64,000 bases of DNA from VAZQ01 sp963753575. GTDB taxonomy: Bacteria > Pseudomonadota > Alphaproteobacteria > Rhizobiales > Xanthobacteraceae. The stretch covers positions 186,001-250,000 of the forward strand of contig CAVWCR010000005.1 in NCBI GenBank assembly GCA_963753575.1. Direction: 5' to 3'. The position numbers were made by a program, and so were the translations under genes. Numbering within the stretch: the stretch's first letter is position 1; each line of letters begins with the position of its first letter. Below, in pieces: positions 50,811 through 60,123 of this stretch. Under the pieces are notes generated by a model. The model was not told the DNA's origin. It did not search any database and saw only the letters and a list, made by a program, of their open reading frames with translations.

Positions 50811-53096
50811 ATGCGCGCTTACGTTGATCGGATTTTCTCCGCGTTCGAGGTCAATGTCGTACCAATCATCGTCACGCTTGGCTCTTGCTACATCCTGGCC
50901 GAGCCCGCCCAGTTCAGAGAGATATACCGAGGCTTTGCCCAGCGCGTCGCTTCGTTGCAGACGGTGGGTGTGTGGTCCACCAATCCCGACTTCTGGGGCG
51001 CCGTGACCGCAGCCGCCTACACCATTGTGGCTCTGACCCTGCTCACCATCCTGATTTGGCTCACCTGTCGTTTGAATTTTGGTGAAAAGAACGAGAGTAA
51101 CGTTGTGTCGCTCTGGAGAAGAATTGTCAGCCTCGGCCTGGCTGCGTTGCCTTTTCTGTCATTGGCCGCTGGATTTTATGCCGCCAGCAGCAGCGCGGAC
51201 GCGGTGGAAAAAATCAAGAAGCTGCTCGCGGTCATCAAAGAAGGAAACCTGCGAGACCTCGGGACCGATCCCTCGATGGCGGGGGGGCTTGCGACCGGCT
51301 GGGCAAATCAAATTGCGAGCTACAACATCATTCTGATTGGATTGGCGGTAGTCTTTGCGGTCGTGGGCTTGCTGCTGGTGTTCCTGCTCAATCGCTTTGA
51401 GAATTCCTCCCGTGCTGATGCCGTCGGCCGGGTCATCTTGGGCGGTCCCGCCGTTCTTGCAGCCTCCGCTGTCTTTCTTGCGCTTTGCGCGCTGTTTTCG
51501 ACCGAATTGGGGGCGCTTGCCGTGCGTATTTCGGCCGTGCCTACGCTTTGCCTGTTTGCGGCACTCAGTCTCGTCGTCGGGAACTATCTCACTTTGCAAT
51601 CCGGCGCGACCGGGCGCCTCGTGATCTGGCTGTTTGCAATCGCGGCCATCGTGTTCTCGGTCTTTGATCTCAGCAACAATCATCGTGTGAGACGCGTTGA
51701 GCTTTCAGCCCAGGCCTCACCGGCGGCGCCTGAATTATCGGACACTTTCCTGGCGTGGTACGACGCGCGGACCGATCGGACCAAGTTCCAGCGCTATCCG
51801 CTCTACGTCGTCGCGGCGCAGGGCGGCGGCATCTACGCCGCGCTGCACGCCGCCTCGTTCCTGGGTTACATGCAGCAGAGGTGCCCCAATTTCGCTCACC
51901 ATCTCTTTGCCATAAGCAGCGTGTCGGGCGGCAGCATCGGGGCCGCCGTCTTTGCCGCATCGATGAAGGAAGCCGAGCGGCGCGCAGCAGTGAAGATCCC
52001 GGCTCGCGGATGCAACGACCGCGAGGCCGGCAGCGAAGAAAGTCCGGAATTCCTGGATGCCGCGACCGAAGTCCTGGGAGGGGATTTTTGGAGCCCACTG
52101 CAGGCGATGGCGCTGTTTCCAGACTTGCTTCAGCGATTCCTGCCGATCTGGGTCGAGAGATTTGACCGGGCGCGTGCACTCGAACGCGGGCTGGAGGCCT
52201 CGTGGCAGGCGATGATCACCAAGAGCGAGCTGTTTGGGCCGCGTACCAAAGCTCAAACCGGCAACATCATGGCGGAGCCTTTTGCATCGCTCTGGCCCGA
52301 AGGCTTCGGCAAGTCGTCGTTCACCCCCGCGCTTATCTTGAACACGACCGAGGTCGATTCTGGCCGGCGCCGGCTGATCGCGCCATTCACATTCAAGGGC
52401 CTGACCGACATCAGGTTCTTTCCTCTCGATTGCGTGTTGGAGCGTTCCGGCCAGGCCGCCAAGACTGAATCGGTTCCGCTCAGCACCGCGGCGGTCTTGA
52501 GCGCGCGGTTCCCGTGGGTGACCCCGACGGCCTGGTTTTATGAGACGCCCGAGATGGGCAAGTGCATACCGAGCGAACGCGATATCACCAAAGTCAGTGA
52601 CGGTGGGTTCTTTGAGAATTCCGGCGTCGCTTCGGCGCTGGACTTGACATACTCGCTGCAAAAAATCATCGAGCAGCGCAAGCTGCCCGTCGATATCAAG
52701 CTCATCATCCTCACCTCGGGCGGCTTTGCCACCGACAAAGTGACCGGCCTCAGCGAAGCGCTGGACCCGATCCGGACCATGCTCAATGCGAGCGGGGCAC
52801 GCGGATACATCGAGGTCGACCGGGCAGAGCAGGCGAGTGGCGCGCAGAACGAGCCGCCCACCGCTTCGGCTGCGGCCTTGCGGGGAGCCGAAGTTCTGAA
52901 GGTCAAGCTGGAGGGGCTTGGCTATCCCTTGCCGCTGGGATGGAGCGTGTCGACCGTGACGAGCTACCTCATTCAATTCCAAACCGGGGACTTTGACCCG
53001 TGTCAACGGTCAGCGAGTGCGTCGGGCGAGGTCTCGGACGTGCACAGCAGCAGCTGTGTCATCGGAGATCTGGTCGGGCAGCTGACCTACCGGTAG
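50811..53096 (+). CDS. Membrane-anchored patatin-like phospholipase
   Basis: The 761-aa protein has about seven predicted helices in its first 295 residues (for example GLAVVFAVVGLLLVFLL), then a patatin-type lipase domain. The oxyanion segment is AAQGGGIYAALHAASF, the nucleophile elbow is SVSGGSIGAAV with Ser375 (GGSIG), and the dyad Asp is Asp597 in VSDGGFFENSG. The catalytic dyad is thus intact and an acyl-ester hydrolase acting at the inner membrane is expected. Such large seven-helix patatins are rarely characterised. The ATG at 50811 is preferred over a TTG 15 bases upstream. It closes the plus-strand run begun by the Cys-rich protein gene. Confidence 0.82.
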   Translation: MRAYVDRIFSAFEVNVVPIIVTLGSCYILAEPAQFREIYRGFAQRVASLQTVGVWSTNPDFWGAVTAAAYTIVALTLLTILIWLTCRLNFGEKNESNVVSLWRRIVSLGLAALPFLSLAAGFYAASSSADAVEKIKKLLAVIKEGNLRDLGTDPSMAGGLATGWANQIASYNIILIGLAVVFAVVGLLLVFLLNRFENSSRADAVGRVILGGPAVLAASAVFLALCALFSTELGALAVRISAVPTLCLFAALSLVVGNYLTLQSGATGRLVIWLFAIAAIVFSVFDLSNNHRVRRVELSAQASPAAPELSDTFLAWYDARTDRTKFQRYPLYVVAAQGGGIYAALHAASFLGYMQQRCPNFAHHLFAISSVSGGSIGAAVFAASMKEAERRAAVKIPARGCNDREAGSEESPEFLDAATEVLGGDFWSPLQAMALFPDLLQRFLPIWVERFDRARALERGLEASWQAMITKSELFGPRTKAQTGNIMAEPFASLWPEGFGKSSFTPALILNTTEVDSGRRRLIAPFTFKGLTDIRFFPLDCVLERSGQAAKTESVPLSTAAVLSARFPWVTPTAWFYETPEMGKCIPSERDITKVSDGGFFENSGVASALDLTYSLQKIIEQRKLPVDIKLIILTSGGFATDKVTGLSEALDPIRTMLNASGARGYIEVDRAEQASGAQNEPPTASAAALRGAEVLKVKLEGLGYPLPLGWSVSTVTSYLIQFQTGDFDPCQRSASASGEVSDVHSSSCVIGDLVGQLTYR

Positions 53097-53126
53097 CGTT
53101 GCTCCATCGGGAATCGGTTTGCGGCT

Positions 53127-53894
53127 TCACTCCGCCTTCCAGGGAATGATCTTGCGTTCGAGCTCCTGCAGGATGGCCGACGTGATCAGCCCGAGAATCC
53201 CGACCGTCACGATGCCGCAGAACATGATGTCGACCTGCAAGAGCTCCCATGAGTTCCAGATCAGGTAGCCGATGCCGGACTTGGTGGCGACGAATTCGGC
53301 CGCGACCAGCACGATGAAAGAGACCGCGAGCGCGATGCGGATGCCGGCGAAGATCGTCGGCAACGCGCCGAAGAACACGATGCGGGTGAACATCACGGTC
53401 TGGCTGGCGCCGTAATTCTTCGCCACGTCCCAGTAGATCTTCTCGATATTGGCGGCGCCCACATAGGTGTTGACGCAGACCGGGAAGAACACCGCGATTG
53501 CGACCAGCGCGATCTTGGAGGCCTCGCCGAAGCCGAACGCGAGCAGGAGGAGCGGCATCAGGGCGATCTTGGGGATCGGGAACAGCGCTGCGATCAAAGG
53601 GTCGATCATGAAGCGCACTGGCCGAAACATCGCCATCAGAAGCCCACAGGCGACGCCCGGAACAGCGCCAGCGAAGAACCCGCCGAACACCCGCAGCAGC
53701 GTCACGCCAGTATGCATCGCAAGCTCACCGCTCTCGATGAGCTGCCAGAATCGGAGCCCAATGTCGCTTGGCGCTGGGATGAAGCGACGGTCGCCGAGCC
53801 CGGCCATGAGCAGGAGCTGCCACAGCGCCAGGAACACGATTGGCGAGATCATGTAGAGCAGCCGGTCGCGCGTCTTCGCCGATAGTCCGTTCAT
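53127..53894 (-). CDS. ABC transporter permease (SsuC/TauC type)
   Basis: The 255-aa inner-membrane protein has six hydrophobic segments and the ATPase-contact loop NYGASQTVMFTRIVFFGALP (EAA-like). FGFGEASKIALVAIAVFFPV and GIGYLIWNS are typical of the sulfonate/nitrate/NMT1 importer permeases. The ATG at 53894 overlaps the stop of the ATPase gene (ATGA), so the subunits are coupled. It is the last gene of a four-gene importer set with the ATPase and two receptors. The substrate is probably an organic acid or aromatic compound given the UbiD gene upstream. Confidence 0.93.
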   Translation of the reverse strand: MNGLSAKTRDRLLYMISPIVFLALWQLLLMAGLGDRRFIPAPSDIGLRFWQLIESGELAMHTGVTLLRVFGGFFAGAVPGVACGLLMAMFRPVRFMIDPLIAALFPIPKIALMPLLLLAFGFGEASKIALVAIAVFFPVCVNTYVGAANIEKIYWDVAKNYGASQTVMFTRIVFFGALPTIFAGIRIALAVSFIVLVAAEFVATKSGIGYLIWNSWELLQVDIMFCGIVTVGILGLITSAILQELERKIIPWKAE

Positions 53895-54688
53895 ATCTCG
53901 AGCTCCGCCCGTGCGCGCATCACTTCCTCCTCCAGCACCCGCCAGATGTCGAGCTTGAGCTTGCCGAACTCGGCTGCCGCCGACAGCGTGATCAGGTCGC
54001 GCGGATGCGGGAAGGGGACGTCGATGATCAGCTTGATGCGTCCTGGCTGCGCGGTCATCACCACGCAGCGGTCGCCAAGCAGGAGCGCCTCCTCGATCGA
54101 ATGCGTGACATAGATCACCGTCTTGCGGGTCTCGCCCCAAATGCGCACCAGCTCTTCCTGCAGGATGACGCGGTTCTGCGCATCGAGCGCGGCGAACGGC
54201 TCGTCCATCAGCAGCATCGCCGGATCGGTCACGAAGGCGCGCGCGATGGCGCTGCGCTGGCGCATGCCGCCGGAAAGCTGGTGCGGATAGTGGTGGCGGA
54301 ACTTGGTCAAGCCCACGAGCTTAAGCGCGGCGTCCACGCGCTCATTGGCCTCCTTGCTGGGGACGCCGCGCGTCATCAGCCCGAAGCGGACGTTGGTCTC
54401 GACGTTCATCCAGGGAAACAGGCCGCTCTCCTGGAACACCATGGCGTTCTGCACCATCCAGCCGCCGGCCTCGACCGTGATAGTCCCGGCGCTCTGCTGG
54501 TCGAGCCCGGCGAGGATGCGCAGCAGCGTCGACTTGCCGCAGCCCGACGGGCCCACGATGCAGAGGAATTCGCCCGGCGCGATCGCAAGGTCGACTGTGT
54601 CGATCGCCAGCACCCGGCCCTGACCGCTCACATATTCCTTGCGCAGGCCGGCGATATTGACCGCGGCGCCGCGCCGCTGAACGTCCAT
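53891..54688 (-). CDS. ABC transporter ATPase (SsuB/TauB type)
   Basis: The 265-aa ATP-binding subunit has Walker A GPSGCGKSTLLR, Q-loop region NAMVFQESGLFPWMNV, signature LSGGMRQRSAIARAF, Walker B MLLMDEPFAALD and switch region IYVTHSIEEALLLGD. This is the ATPase of the nitrate/sulfonate/taurine/NMT1 importer group. The start at 54688 is behind GGGGAC. It lies between the receptor gene at 54754 and the permease gene, with which it overlaps by four bases. Confidence 0.94.
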   Translation of the reverse strand: MDVQRRGAAVNIAGLRKEYVSGQGRVLAIDTVDLAIAPGEFLCIVGPSGCGKSTLLRILAGLDQQSAGTITVEAGGWMVQNAMVFQESGLFPWMNVETNVRFGLMTRGVPSKEANERVDAALKLVGLTKFRHHYPHQLSGGMRQRSAIARAFVTDPAMLLMDEPFAALDAQNRVILQEELVRIWGETRKTVIYVTHSIEEALLLGDRCVVMTAQPGRIKLIIDVPFPHPRDLITLSAAAEFGKLKLDIWRVLEEEVMRARAELEI

Positions 54689-54753
54689 TGCTTTGTCCCC
54701 TGCGCAACCGGCGGCACCCTATCCCACGAATTGGGAGACGCGTGAAGACGGCC

Positions 54754-55803
54754 TCAGCGGCAGCCGGCGAGCTTGCTGTTCTTGTTGGCCAGCACGAATG
54801 GGCCAAGCGTCTTGTTGGCGTGTTCGACATAGGTGTCGGTCAGGAGCTTGTCGGCCGGGAGATTGCGCAGCGAGAGGCCCGCCTGCACGAAGAAGGCCTG
54901 GATATCGAGCATGCTGGCCACGTTGATGCGGCCGTCCGCGTTGCGCGCGGGCCAGGGATACTTGTGCAGGATCTCGGGCCGCCGCTCGATGCCGCTGCGG
55001 ATCGCCATATCGACCACTTCGGCGCGGTTGGGGCCGCCGTGATAGGCTTGGCAATAGTCGCGCACGCCGCGCATGTGAGCGACGAAATAGCGCTTCACCA
55101 GCGCGTCGTTCTTTGCCGCCCAGTCGGTGTTGATAAACGCGACCGCGATTGTCATCGGCCGCGGGGTCACGAAATCGTCCGGGTCGGCGACGACGGTGCC
55201 GAGCCCGCGATCAACGATCTGCGCCGCAAACGGCGGGATCACAAAGGCGGCGTCGACCGCCTTGTTGGCAAACGCGACCGCGACCTGCGAGAACGGGATG
55301 AACTTCAAGTCGACGTCCTTGAAATTGAGCCCGACGGTCGCGAGGATCTTGCCGATCTCGTAGTTGGTGATCGAGCCGCGCGAGTTGCTGGCGAGCGGCC
55401 GGCCCTTGAGGTCGGCGACGCTCTTGATCTTGTCTTTCAGGTCGGCGCGGATGAGGAGCTTGTGGCCGAGCGGCGAGCTCACGCGGTCGAACGCGACGGT
55501 GACTGGAAGCTTCTTGTCGACCGCGTTGAAATAGGCAGCCGACAGCCCGCCGCCGACGATCTGCAGGCGATTCTGGGCGACCGCCGCGAGCGAGTCGGTC
55601 GAGGTGTCGAGCTGGGTCAATTCGACCTTGATGCCGGCCTCGCGGAAGTAGCCCTTCTCGATCGCGATCGTGGTCGCGAGGGCTGCGAGCGAGCGCACGC
55701 TGCCGACGCGGACAGTCTCCTCCTGAGCGTGCGCGCCGCAGGCCGCGAGCGCGAGCGCGGCGGAAAGGGCAGAGAGGAGGGTGCGCCCAAGCAACGTCGT
55801 CAT
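54754..55803 (-). CDS. NMT1-type ABC transporter substrate-binding protein (receptor 2)
   Basis: The 349-aa protein has a signal peptide (LLSALSAALALAACGAHA, cleavage near HAQ) and the NMT1/THI5-like type II binding fold: VRVGSVRSLAALATTIAIEK, GYFREAGIKVEL, AFVIPPFAAQIVDRG and VAFINTDWAAKNDALVKRYF. It is clearly paralogous to the protein encoded next (55820), sharing GYFREAGIK/GYFREVGIK, DRVSSPLGH, YHGG, PWPAR and the ending SKL-x-GCR. AGGAGC precedes the ATG. It probably serves the same permease and ATPase with a different ligand. Confidence 0.92.
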   Translation of the reverse strand: MTTLLGRTLLSALSAALALAACGAHAQEETVRVGSVRSLAALATTIAIEKGYFREAGIKVELTQLDTSTDSLAAVAQNRLQIVGGGLSAAYFNAVDKKLPVTVAFDRVSSPLGHKLLIRADLKDKIKSVADLKGRPLASNSRGSITNYEIGKILATVGLNFKDVDLKFIPFSQVAVAFANKAVDAAFVIPPFAAQIVDRGLGTVVADPDDFVTPRPMTIAVAFINTDWAAKNDALVKRYFVAHMRGVRDYCQAYHGGPNRAEVVDMAIRSGIERRPEILHKYPWPARNADGRINVASMLDIQAFFVQAGLSLRNLPADKLLTDTYVEHANKTLGPFVLANKNSKLAGCR

Positions 55804-55819
55804 CGTCTGCTCCTGGTCC

Positions 55820-56860
55820 TCACCGGCAACCCGGGAGCTTGCTATCCTTGTTCTCGAGCTTGAACGGCCCGAGCTTGGCGGCTGCTTCACGCAGATAGGC
55901 CGTGTGCACTAGGCGCTCGACCGGAAACTCGGTGTTGCTCATCTTGTTCTTGCGATACCAGGCCTGCATGTCCAGCAGGCTTGCGCTGCTGATCTCGCCG
56001 TTCGGGCTGCGCGCCGGCCAGGGATATTGGTGCAGGAGCTGCGGCCGGTTCTCGGTCCCGGTCTTGATCAGGAGATCGATCATGGCGGCGCGGTCCTTGC
56101 CGCCGTGATAGGCGTTGCAGTAGTCGCGCACGCCGCGCAGATAGGCCAGGTAGTAGTTGCGCGCAACGCGATCGTTCGCCTTCGCCCACTCGGTGTTGAT
56201 CATGCTCACCGCGATGGTCAGCGGATGCGGCTTGACCAGATCGTCCGGGTTCTTGAAGGCGACGGCGAGTTTCTTGTCGAGGAACTGCGAGGTGAACGGC
56301 GGGATCACGATCGCGGCCTCGACCGCCTTGTTGGTCATGGCGATCGACATCTGTGGGAATGGCAGCACCTTGAGCTCGACGTCGGAGATCGTCAGTCCGT
56401 CGGTCTCCAGCATCTTGCCGACCTCGTAGGTCGAGACCGCGCCGGCGCCGTTGGTGGCGATGACCTTGCCCTTGAGCTGAGAAAGCCGCGTGATCTTCCC
56501 CTTGAGGTCGGGCCGCAGCATCAGATTGTGGCCGAGCGGGCTCGAGACCCGGTCCATCACCATGGTGATCGGCAGGTTCTTCTGGAGGCCGTTGAAGTAG
56601 CCGGCCGAGATGCCGCCCTCGATCAGTTGCAAATGGTTCTGCGCCAGCAACGCGAGAGAGTTGGCGGAGGTATCAAGCGCCTCGATCTGCAGCTTGATGC
56701 CGACCTCCCGGAAGTAGCCTTTCTCGATCGCCCACAGGTTGGCGGCATTCGCGATCGATTTGACCAGCCCGATCTTGACCGTGGTTTCCTGCGCGTGCGC
56801 TGCGCCAACGCTGGCAAGCGCAAGCGTAACAAGGGCGGCGCGTTTGAGGATGGCGATCAT
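55820..56860 (-). CDS. NMT1-type ABC transporter substrate-binding protein (receptor 1)
   Basis: The 346-aa protein has a signal peptide (LKRAALVTLALASVGAAHA) and the fold of NMT1-type receptors: VKIGLVKSIANAANLWAIEK, GYFREVGIKLQIE, AIVIPPFTSQFLDKK and ending DSKLPGCR. GGAGG lies before the ATG at 56860. It is the first receptor of the importer operon, 27 bases after the UbiD gene stop, so decarboxylase and transporter are likely co-transcribed. The conserved terminal Cys may pair with the Cys in GVRDYCNAYHGG, which both paralogues also have. Confidence 0.92.
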   Translation of the reverse strand: MIAILKRAALVTLALASVGAAHAQETTVKIGLVKSIANAANLWAIEKGYFREVGIKLQIEALDTSANSLALLAQNHLQLIEGGISAGYFNGLQKNLPITMVMDRVSSPLGHNLMLRPDLKGKITRLSQLKGKVIATNGAGAVSTYEVGKMLETDGLTISDVELKVLPFPQMSIAMTNKAVEAAIVIPPFTSQFLDKKLAVAFKNPDDLVKPHPLTIAVSMINTEWAKANDRVARNYYLAYLRGVRDYCNAYHGGKDRAAMIDLLIKTGTENRPQLLHQYPWPARSPNGEISSASLLDMQAWYRKNKMSNTEFPVERLVHTAYLREAAAKLGPFKLENKDSKLPGCR

Positions 56861-56887
56861 GGGTGTCCTCCCGAAAGGTGACGTTAC

Positions 56888-58435
56888 TCAGCTCTTGATC
56901 AGATACCGCCCGTCGCTGTCGCGGTCGAGCGCGACTTTTGCGCGCAGCGCCTCGAGCGCGCGCACGATCTCGCGGCCGTCGCGGCTGCCCACCGCGCCCA
57001 TCAACTCCTCGAAGAACTTCGGCCCATCCGCGAGCGCGGCCTCGATCGACGGAAAGCGCTTGCCGGCAAGCCGCGGCGGCTCCGGCACCCGCATTTCCAG
57101 GCGCGAGACCGCGCCGACCGGCCAGGTCAGGTCGAAGCCCGCCTTCGCGCCCACCCGGCTGCCCATCAGCGAGGGATCGATCGGCACGGTGCGCATCCCG
57201 TCCATCACCACCAGGTCGCGGTCGGCCTGAAAGCGGGTGGCGAACGCCCAATCCATCTGCTCGTCCGAGAAGATGTCGACGTCGGGATCGACCACGAATA
57301 CGTGCTTGACGTTGGTGAGCGCGCCGAAGCAGGCCGCTATGGCATTGCGCGCCTCGCCCGGCACACGCTGGCGCAACGCCACCCGCAGCGTGTACATGCC
57401 GCCGCTCGAGGGCGTGGCATGCACGGCGATCGGCTCGCGCACCGCGGTCTCGAGCGCGCGCCAGACCATCACCTCGGTGCGTACCCCATTGAGCAGCGCC
57501 GTGTCGGTGCGCGAGAGCCATTTGCCCCCGATGCTGGAGGTCTGGAACAGCGCGTCGCGCCGGCGCGTGATGGCGGTCAGGTGGAACACTGGGTTGCGCT
57601 TGACCGCGCCGTAATAGCCGAGGAACTCGCCATAAGGGCCCTCCGGCTCGACATGGCCGCGCGCGTCGATGAAGCCCTCCAGCACCCACTCGGCGTCGGC
57701 CGGCACCCGCACGTCGTTGGTCACGCATTTGACGACCGGCAGCGGGGCTGCGCGCAGCGAGGAGATCAGCGCGAGGTCGTCGATCGGGAGCCGCATCACG
57801 GCGGCCAGATGATCGATCGGGTGCGAGCCGACCACGAAGCTCACCGGCAGCGGCTCGCCGGCGGCGGCGCTTGCCTCGTAGATCGCGCGTAGGTCGCTCG
57901 GCGAGTTGAGGTCGACGCCCGCCTCGGTGCGCCCGCGCAGCATCAGGCGGCGGATGCCGACGTTGGTCCAACCGGTCTTGGGGTCCACGACGAAGTCGGT
58001 CGAGGCGGAGATGTAGGGCGCGCCGTCGGCGCCGTGCTGGAGATGCACCGGCAATGCGGTGAGATCGGCATCCGCGCCGGTCAGCACGATCTGTTGCGCG
58101 GGCGCTTCCGCGCGCGCGATCTCGACGACGCTCGGCCGGTTGGCGAGCCGTTGCCGCACCTCTTGCAGCAGTTCGTGCGGGGCAACCCCGAAGGCGCGCG
58201 CGATGCGGCTGCGGCTGCCAGTCACGTTGCCGGCAAGCTCCTGTCGCTCCGGCCCGACGGCATGGAACAAGACGGCGCGTCGATTGCCGTCGAGCGCCTC
58301 TGCGACCGCGGCGAGATCGATCGGCGCGTCCCTGGTCTCGATCTCCTCGGGCGGCAGTTCGGCCATGAAGCGTCGCAGCCGGTAACGCTCGAAGTCGACG
58401 GCTGTCGTGGTCTCGGTCTTGTCGATGATGTTCAC
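56888..58435 (-). CDS. UbiD-family decarboxylase
   Basis: The 515-aa protein has the UbiD fold and the active-site segment EPEGPYGEFLGYYG (about residues 262-275), which holds the Glu used with prenylated FMN, plus the metal/phosphate loop SVVEIARAEAPAQQ and VVDPDVDIFSDEQMDWAFA. Such enzymes reversibly decarboxylate aromatic or unsaturated acids. I chose the GTG at 58435 because GGAG lies seven bases upstream; a TTG at 58468 in frame has no such site. The UbiX partner that makes the cofactor is not in the window. It starts the operon with two receptors, an ATPase and a permease. Confidence 0.9.
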   Translation of the reverse strand: MNIIDKTETTTAVDFERYRLRRFMAELPPEEIETRDAPIDLAAVAEALDGNRRAVLFHAVGPERQELAGNVTGSRSRIARAFGVAPHELLQEVRQRLANRPSVVEIARAEAPAQQIVLTGADADLTALPVHLQHGADGAPYISASTDFVVDPKTGWTNVGIRRLMLRGRTEAGVDLNSPSDLRAIYEASAAAGEPLPVSFVVGSHPIDHLAAVMRLPIDDLALISSLRAAPLPVVKCVTNDVRVPADAEWVLEGFIDARGHVEPEGPYGEFLGYYGAVKRNPVFHLTAITRRRDALFQTSSIGGKWLSRTDTALLNGVRTEVMVWRALETAVREPIAVHATPSSGGMYTLRVALRQRVPGEARNAIAACFGALTNVKHVFVVDPDVDIFSDEQMDWAFATRFQADRDLVVMDGMRTVPIDPSLMGSRVGAKAGFDLTWPVGAVSRLEMRVPEPPRLAGKRFPSIEAALADGPKFFEELMGAVGSRDGREIVRALEALRAKVALDRDSDGRYLIKS

Positions 58436-58566
58436 GCTTGGGCTCCGGGTGCGCAGAGTATAGCCCAAACGGCTGAGGCGGCCATGCCGTGTCGAGGGCG
58501 CCGCGGTCTGAAAACAAAGGAGACGGACGGTTGGTTACCGAGCCCTCGAGAAGGTTTGCGCCGGCG

Positions 58567-58908
58567 TCAGCGCCCTAACGGGTGGCGCGGGTGGGAGGCG
58601 GCCCCCTTCACGAGCTTTCTCGCCTTGTCCGTAATCAGCTTGCGCTGGCCGACCTTGGCCTTGTCCCAGATCGCCCAGATCGCGTTGGGATCCCCCGGGT
58701 CGCCCATCAACAGGCTGGCGGCATCGGTCCGCAGCGCGGAGGCGATCGCCTCAAGCGTCTCCTGGACGTAGCTGCGCTGGCCACGCTCCAGCATGGACAG
58801 GTGACCGGGCGTCATGTCGATGCGTGCCGCGACATCCTCCAGTGTCAGGCCGCGATGGTGGCGCCACGACCGGATGTAGTTCGCTCGGCGTTTCTTGGGT
58901 TTCTTCAT
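58567..58908 (-). CDS. XRE-family transcriptional regulator
   Basis: The 113-aa protein has a basic N-terminus (KKPKKRRANYIRSWRHHRG), then a helix-turn-helix LTLEDVAARIDMTPGHLSML (about residues 21-40) with LERGQRSYVQETLEAIASAL, and a linker ending in SLLMGDPGDPNAIW. It is a small Cro/CI-type DNA-binding protein. It lies upstream of the UbiD operon on the same strand, 131 bases from its start, and might regulate it. No effector domain is present. Confidence 0.87.
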   Translation of the reverse strand: MKKPKKRRANYIRSWRHHRGLTLEDVAARIDMTPGHLSMLERGQRSYVQETLEAIASALRTDAASLLMGDPGDPNAIWAIWDKAKVGQRKLITDKARKLVKGAASHPRHPLGR

Positions 58909-59123
58909 ATCAATCCCTACTTGCGGTCGGCGGACGGGGAGGCGCGATTGCCATCACGCGGCCACCACGCGGTCCTGCGGCTCTCGATCTTCGGCCTCTC
59001 CATTTCACCGTTTGTAAAACATGGCGGCGCACCCCATCAATATCATATGTTGAAGAACAGGGCTGCGGTTACGTTCCCGTTAATGCGCCCGGCTGGCCGC
59101 GCACGGGCGTTCGCGACAGGCTA

Positions 59124-60092
59124 TCACTTCAGCTTGATCCCCTGTTCGCGTACGATGCGCTCGTATTTGGCGGCGTCGGCCTTCACCAGCGCGGCGAACT
59201 CGGGCTGGGTGAGTACCAGCGGATCGATGAGGGTGGCCTCCAGCCGCTTCTTGGCCTCGGGATCGGCCTGCACTTCGCGGGTATAGGCGTTGAGCTGATT
59301 GACGATCTCCATCGGAGTGCCCTTGGGGGCGAACAGCGAGAACCACGTTGCCATCTCGAACTTCGGGAAGCCCTGCTCCGCGAAGGTCGGAACGTCAGGC
59401 ACATAGGGCCGCCGCTTCGGCGTCGCGGCCGCCAGCACGCGCAGCGTGCCGTTGCGGACGAATTGAAGGTGCGGCCCCATCGACACGAACGTGAACTGCA
59501 CGTTGCCGCCGATGACTGCGGTGGTCGCCGGTGCTGTGCCGCGGAAGGGCACCACCACGAGCTTGAGGCCGGCGCGGCGGGCGAACTCGCCGCCGGTCAG
59601 GTCGGGCGTGGTGCCGACGCCGGCGCCGGCATAGCTCACTTTGTCGGGGTTTGCCTTCGCATAGGCGATGAACTCGGCGAGCGTCTTCGGCGGCAGCTTG
59701 CCGTTGATCACCAGGAACAGCGGCACGGTGCCGACTGGCCCGACCGGGATCAGGTCGTTGAGCGGATCGTACGACAGTGACTTGAAGAGATACGGATTGA
59801 TCGTGATGTTGCCGGTGTTGGCGAAGCCGAGCGTGTAGCCGTCGGGCGCTGATTTCGCGACCGCGTCCATCGCGATGTTGCCGCTGGCGCCGGGGCGGTT
59901 GTCGACCACGTGCGGTTGGCCGGTCTTCTCCGTGATGTAGTGGCCAAGGATACGCGCCATGATGTCGGTCGCGCCGCCCGCCGAGGTCGAGACGATGATC
60001 TTGATCGGCTTTGCTGGATAGGTCTGCGCCGAGGCGGGCAGCGCGGCGAGCGCCGCGAGCGCGGCAGCGGCCATGAGGCGGAGGATCGTCAT
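59124..60092 (-). CDS. Bug-family (TctC-like) substrate-binding protein (orphan)
   Basis: The 322-aa periplasmic receptor has a signal peptide (LMAAAALAALAALPASA) and then YPAKPIKIIVSTSAGGATDI, NRPGASGNIAMDAVAKSAPDG and FAPKGTPMEIVNQL, the standard Bug pattern. No tctA or tctB genes are adjacent, so it is an orphan receptor, as is common in this family. The ATG at 60092 has only a weak GAGCAT upstream, though it sets the natural signal peptide. It follows the epimerase gene by 31 bases on the same strand. Ligands of relatives are carboxylic and aromatic acids. Confidence 0.92.
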   Translation of the reverse strand: MTILRLMAAAALAALAALPASAQTYPAKPIKIIVSTSAGGATDIMARILGHYITEKTGQPHVVDNRPGASGNIAMDAVAKSAPDGYTLGFANTGNITINPYLFKSLSYDPLNDLIPVGPVGTVPLFLVINGKLPPKTLAEFIAYAKANPDKVSYAGAGVGTTPDLTGGEFARRAGLKLVVVPFRGTAPATTAVIGGNVQFTFVSMGPHLQFVRNGTLRVLAAATPKRRPYVPDVPTFAEQGFPKFEMATWFSLFAPKGTPMEIVNQLNAYTREVQADPEAKKRLEATLIDPLVLTQPEFAALVKADAAKYERIVREQGIKLK

Positions 60093-60123
60093 TGCATTAT
60101 GCTCCAATCGGTCGAGTTTGGTG

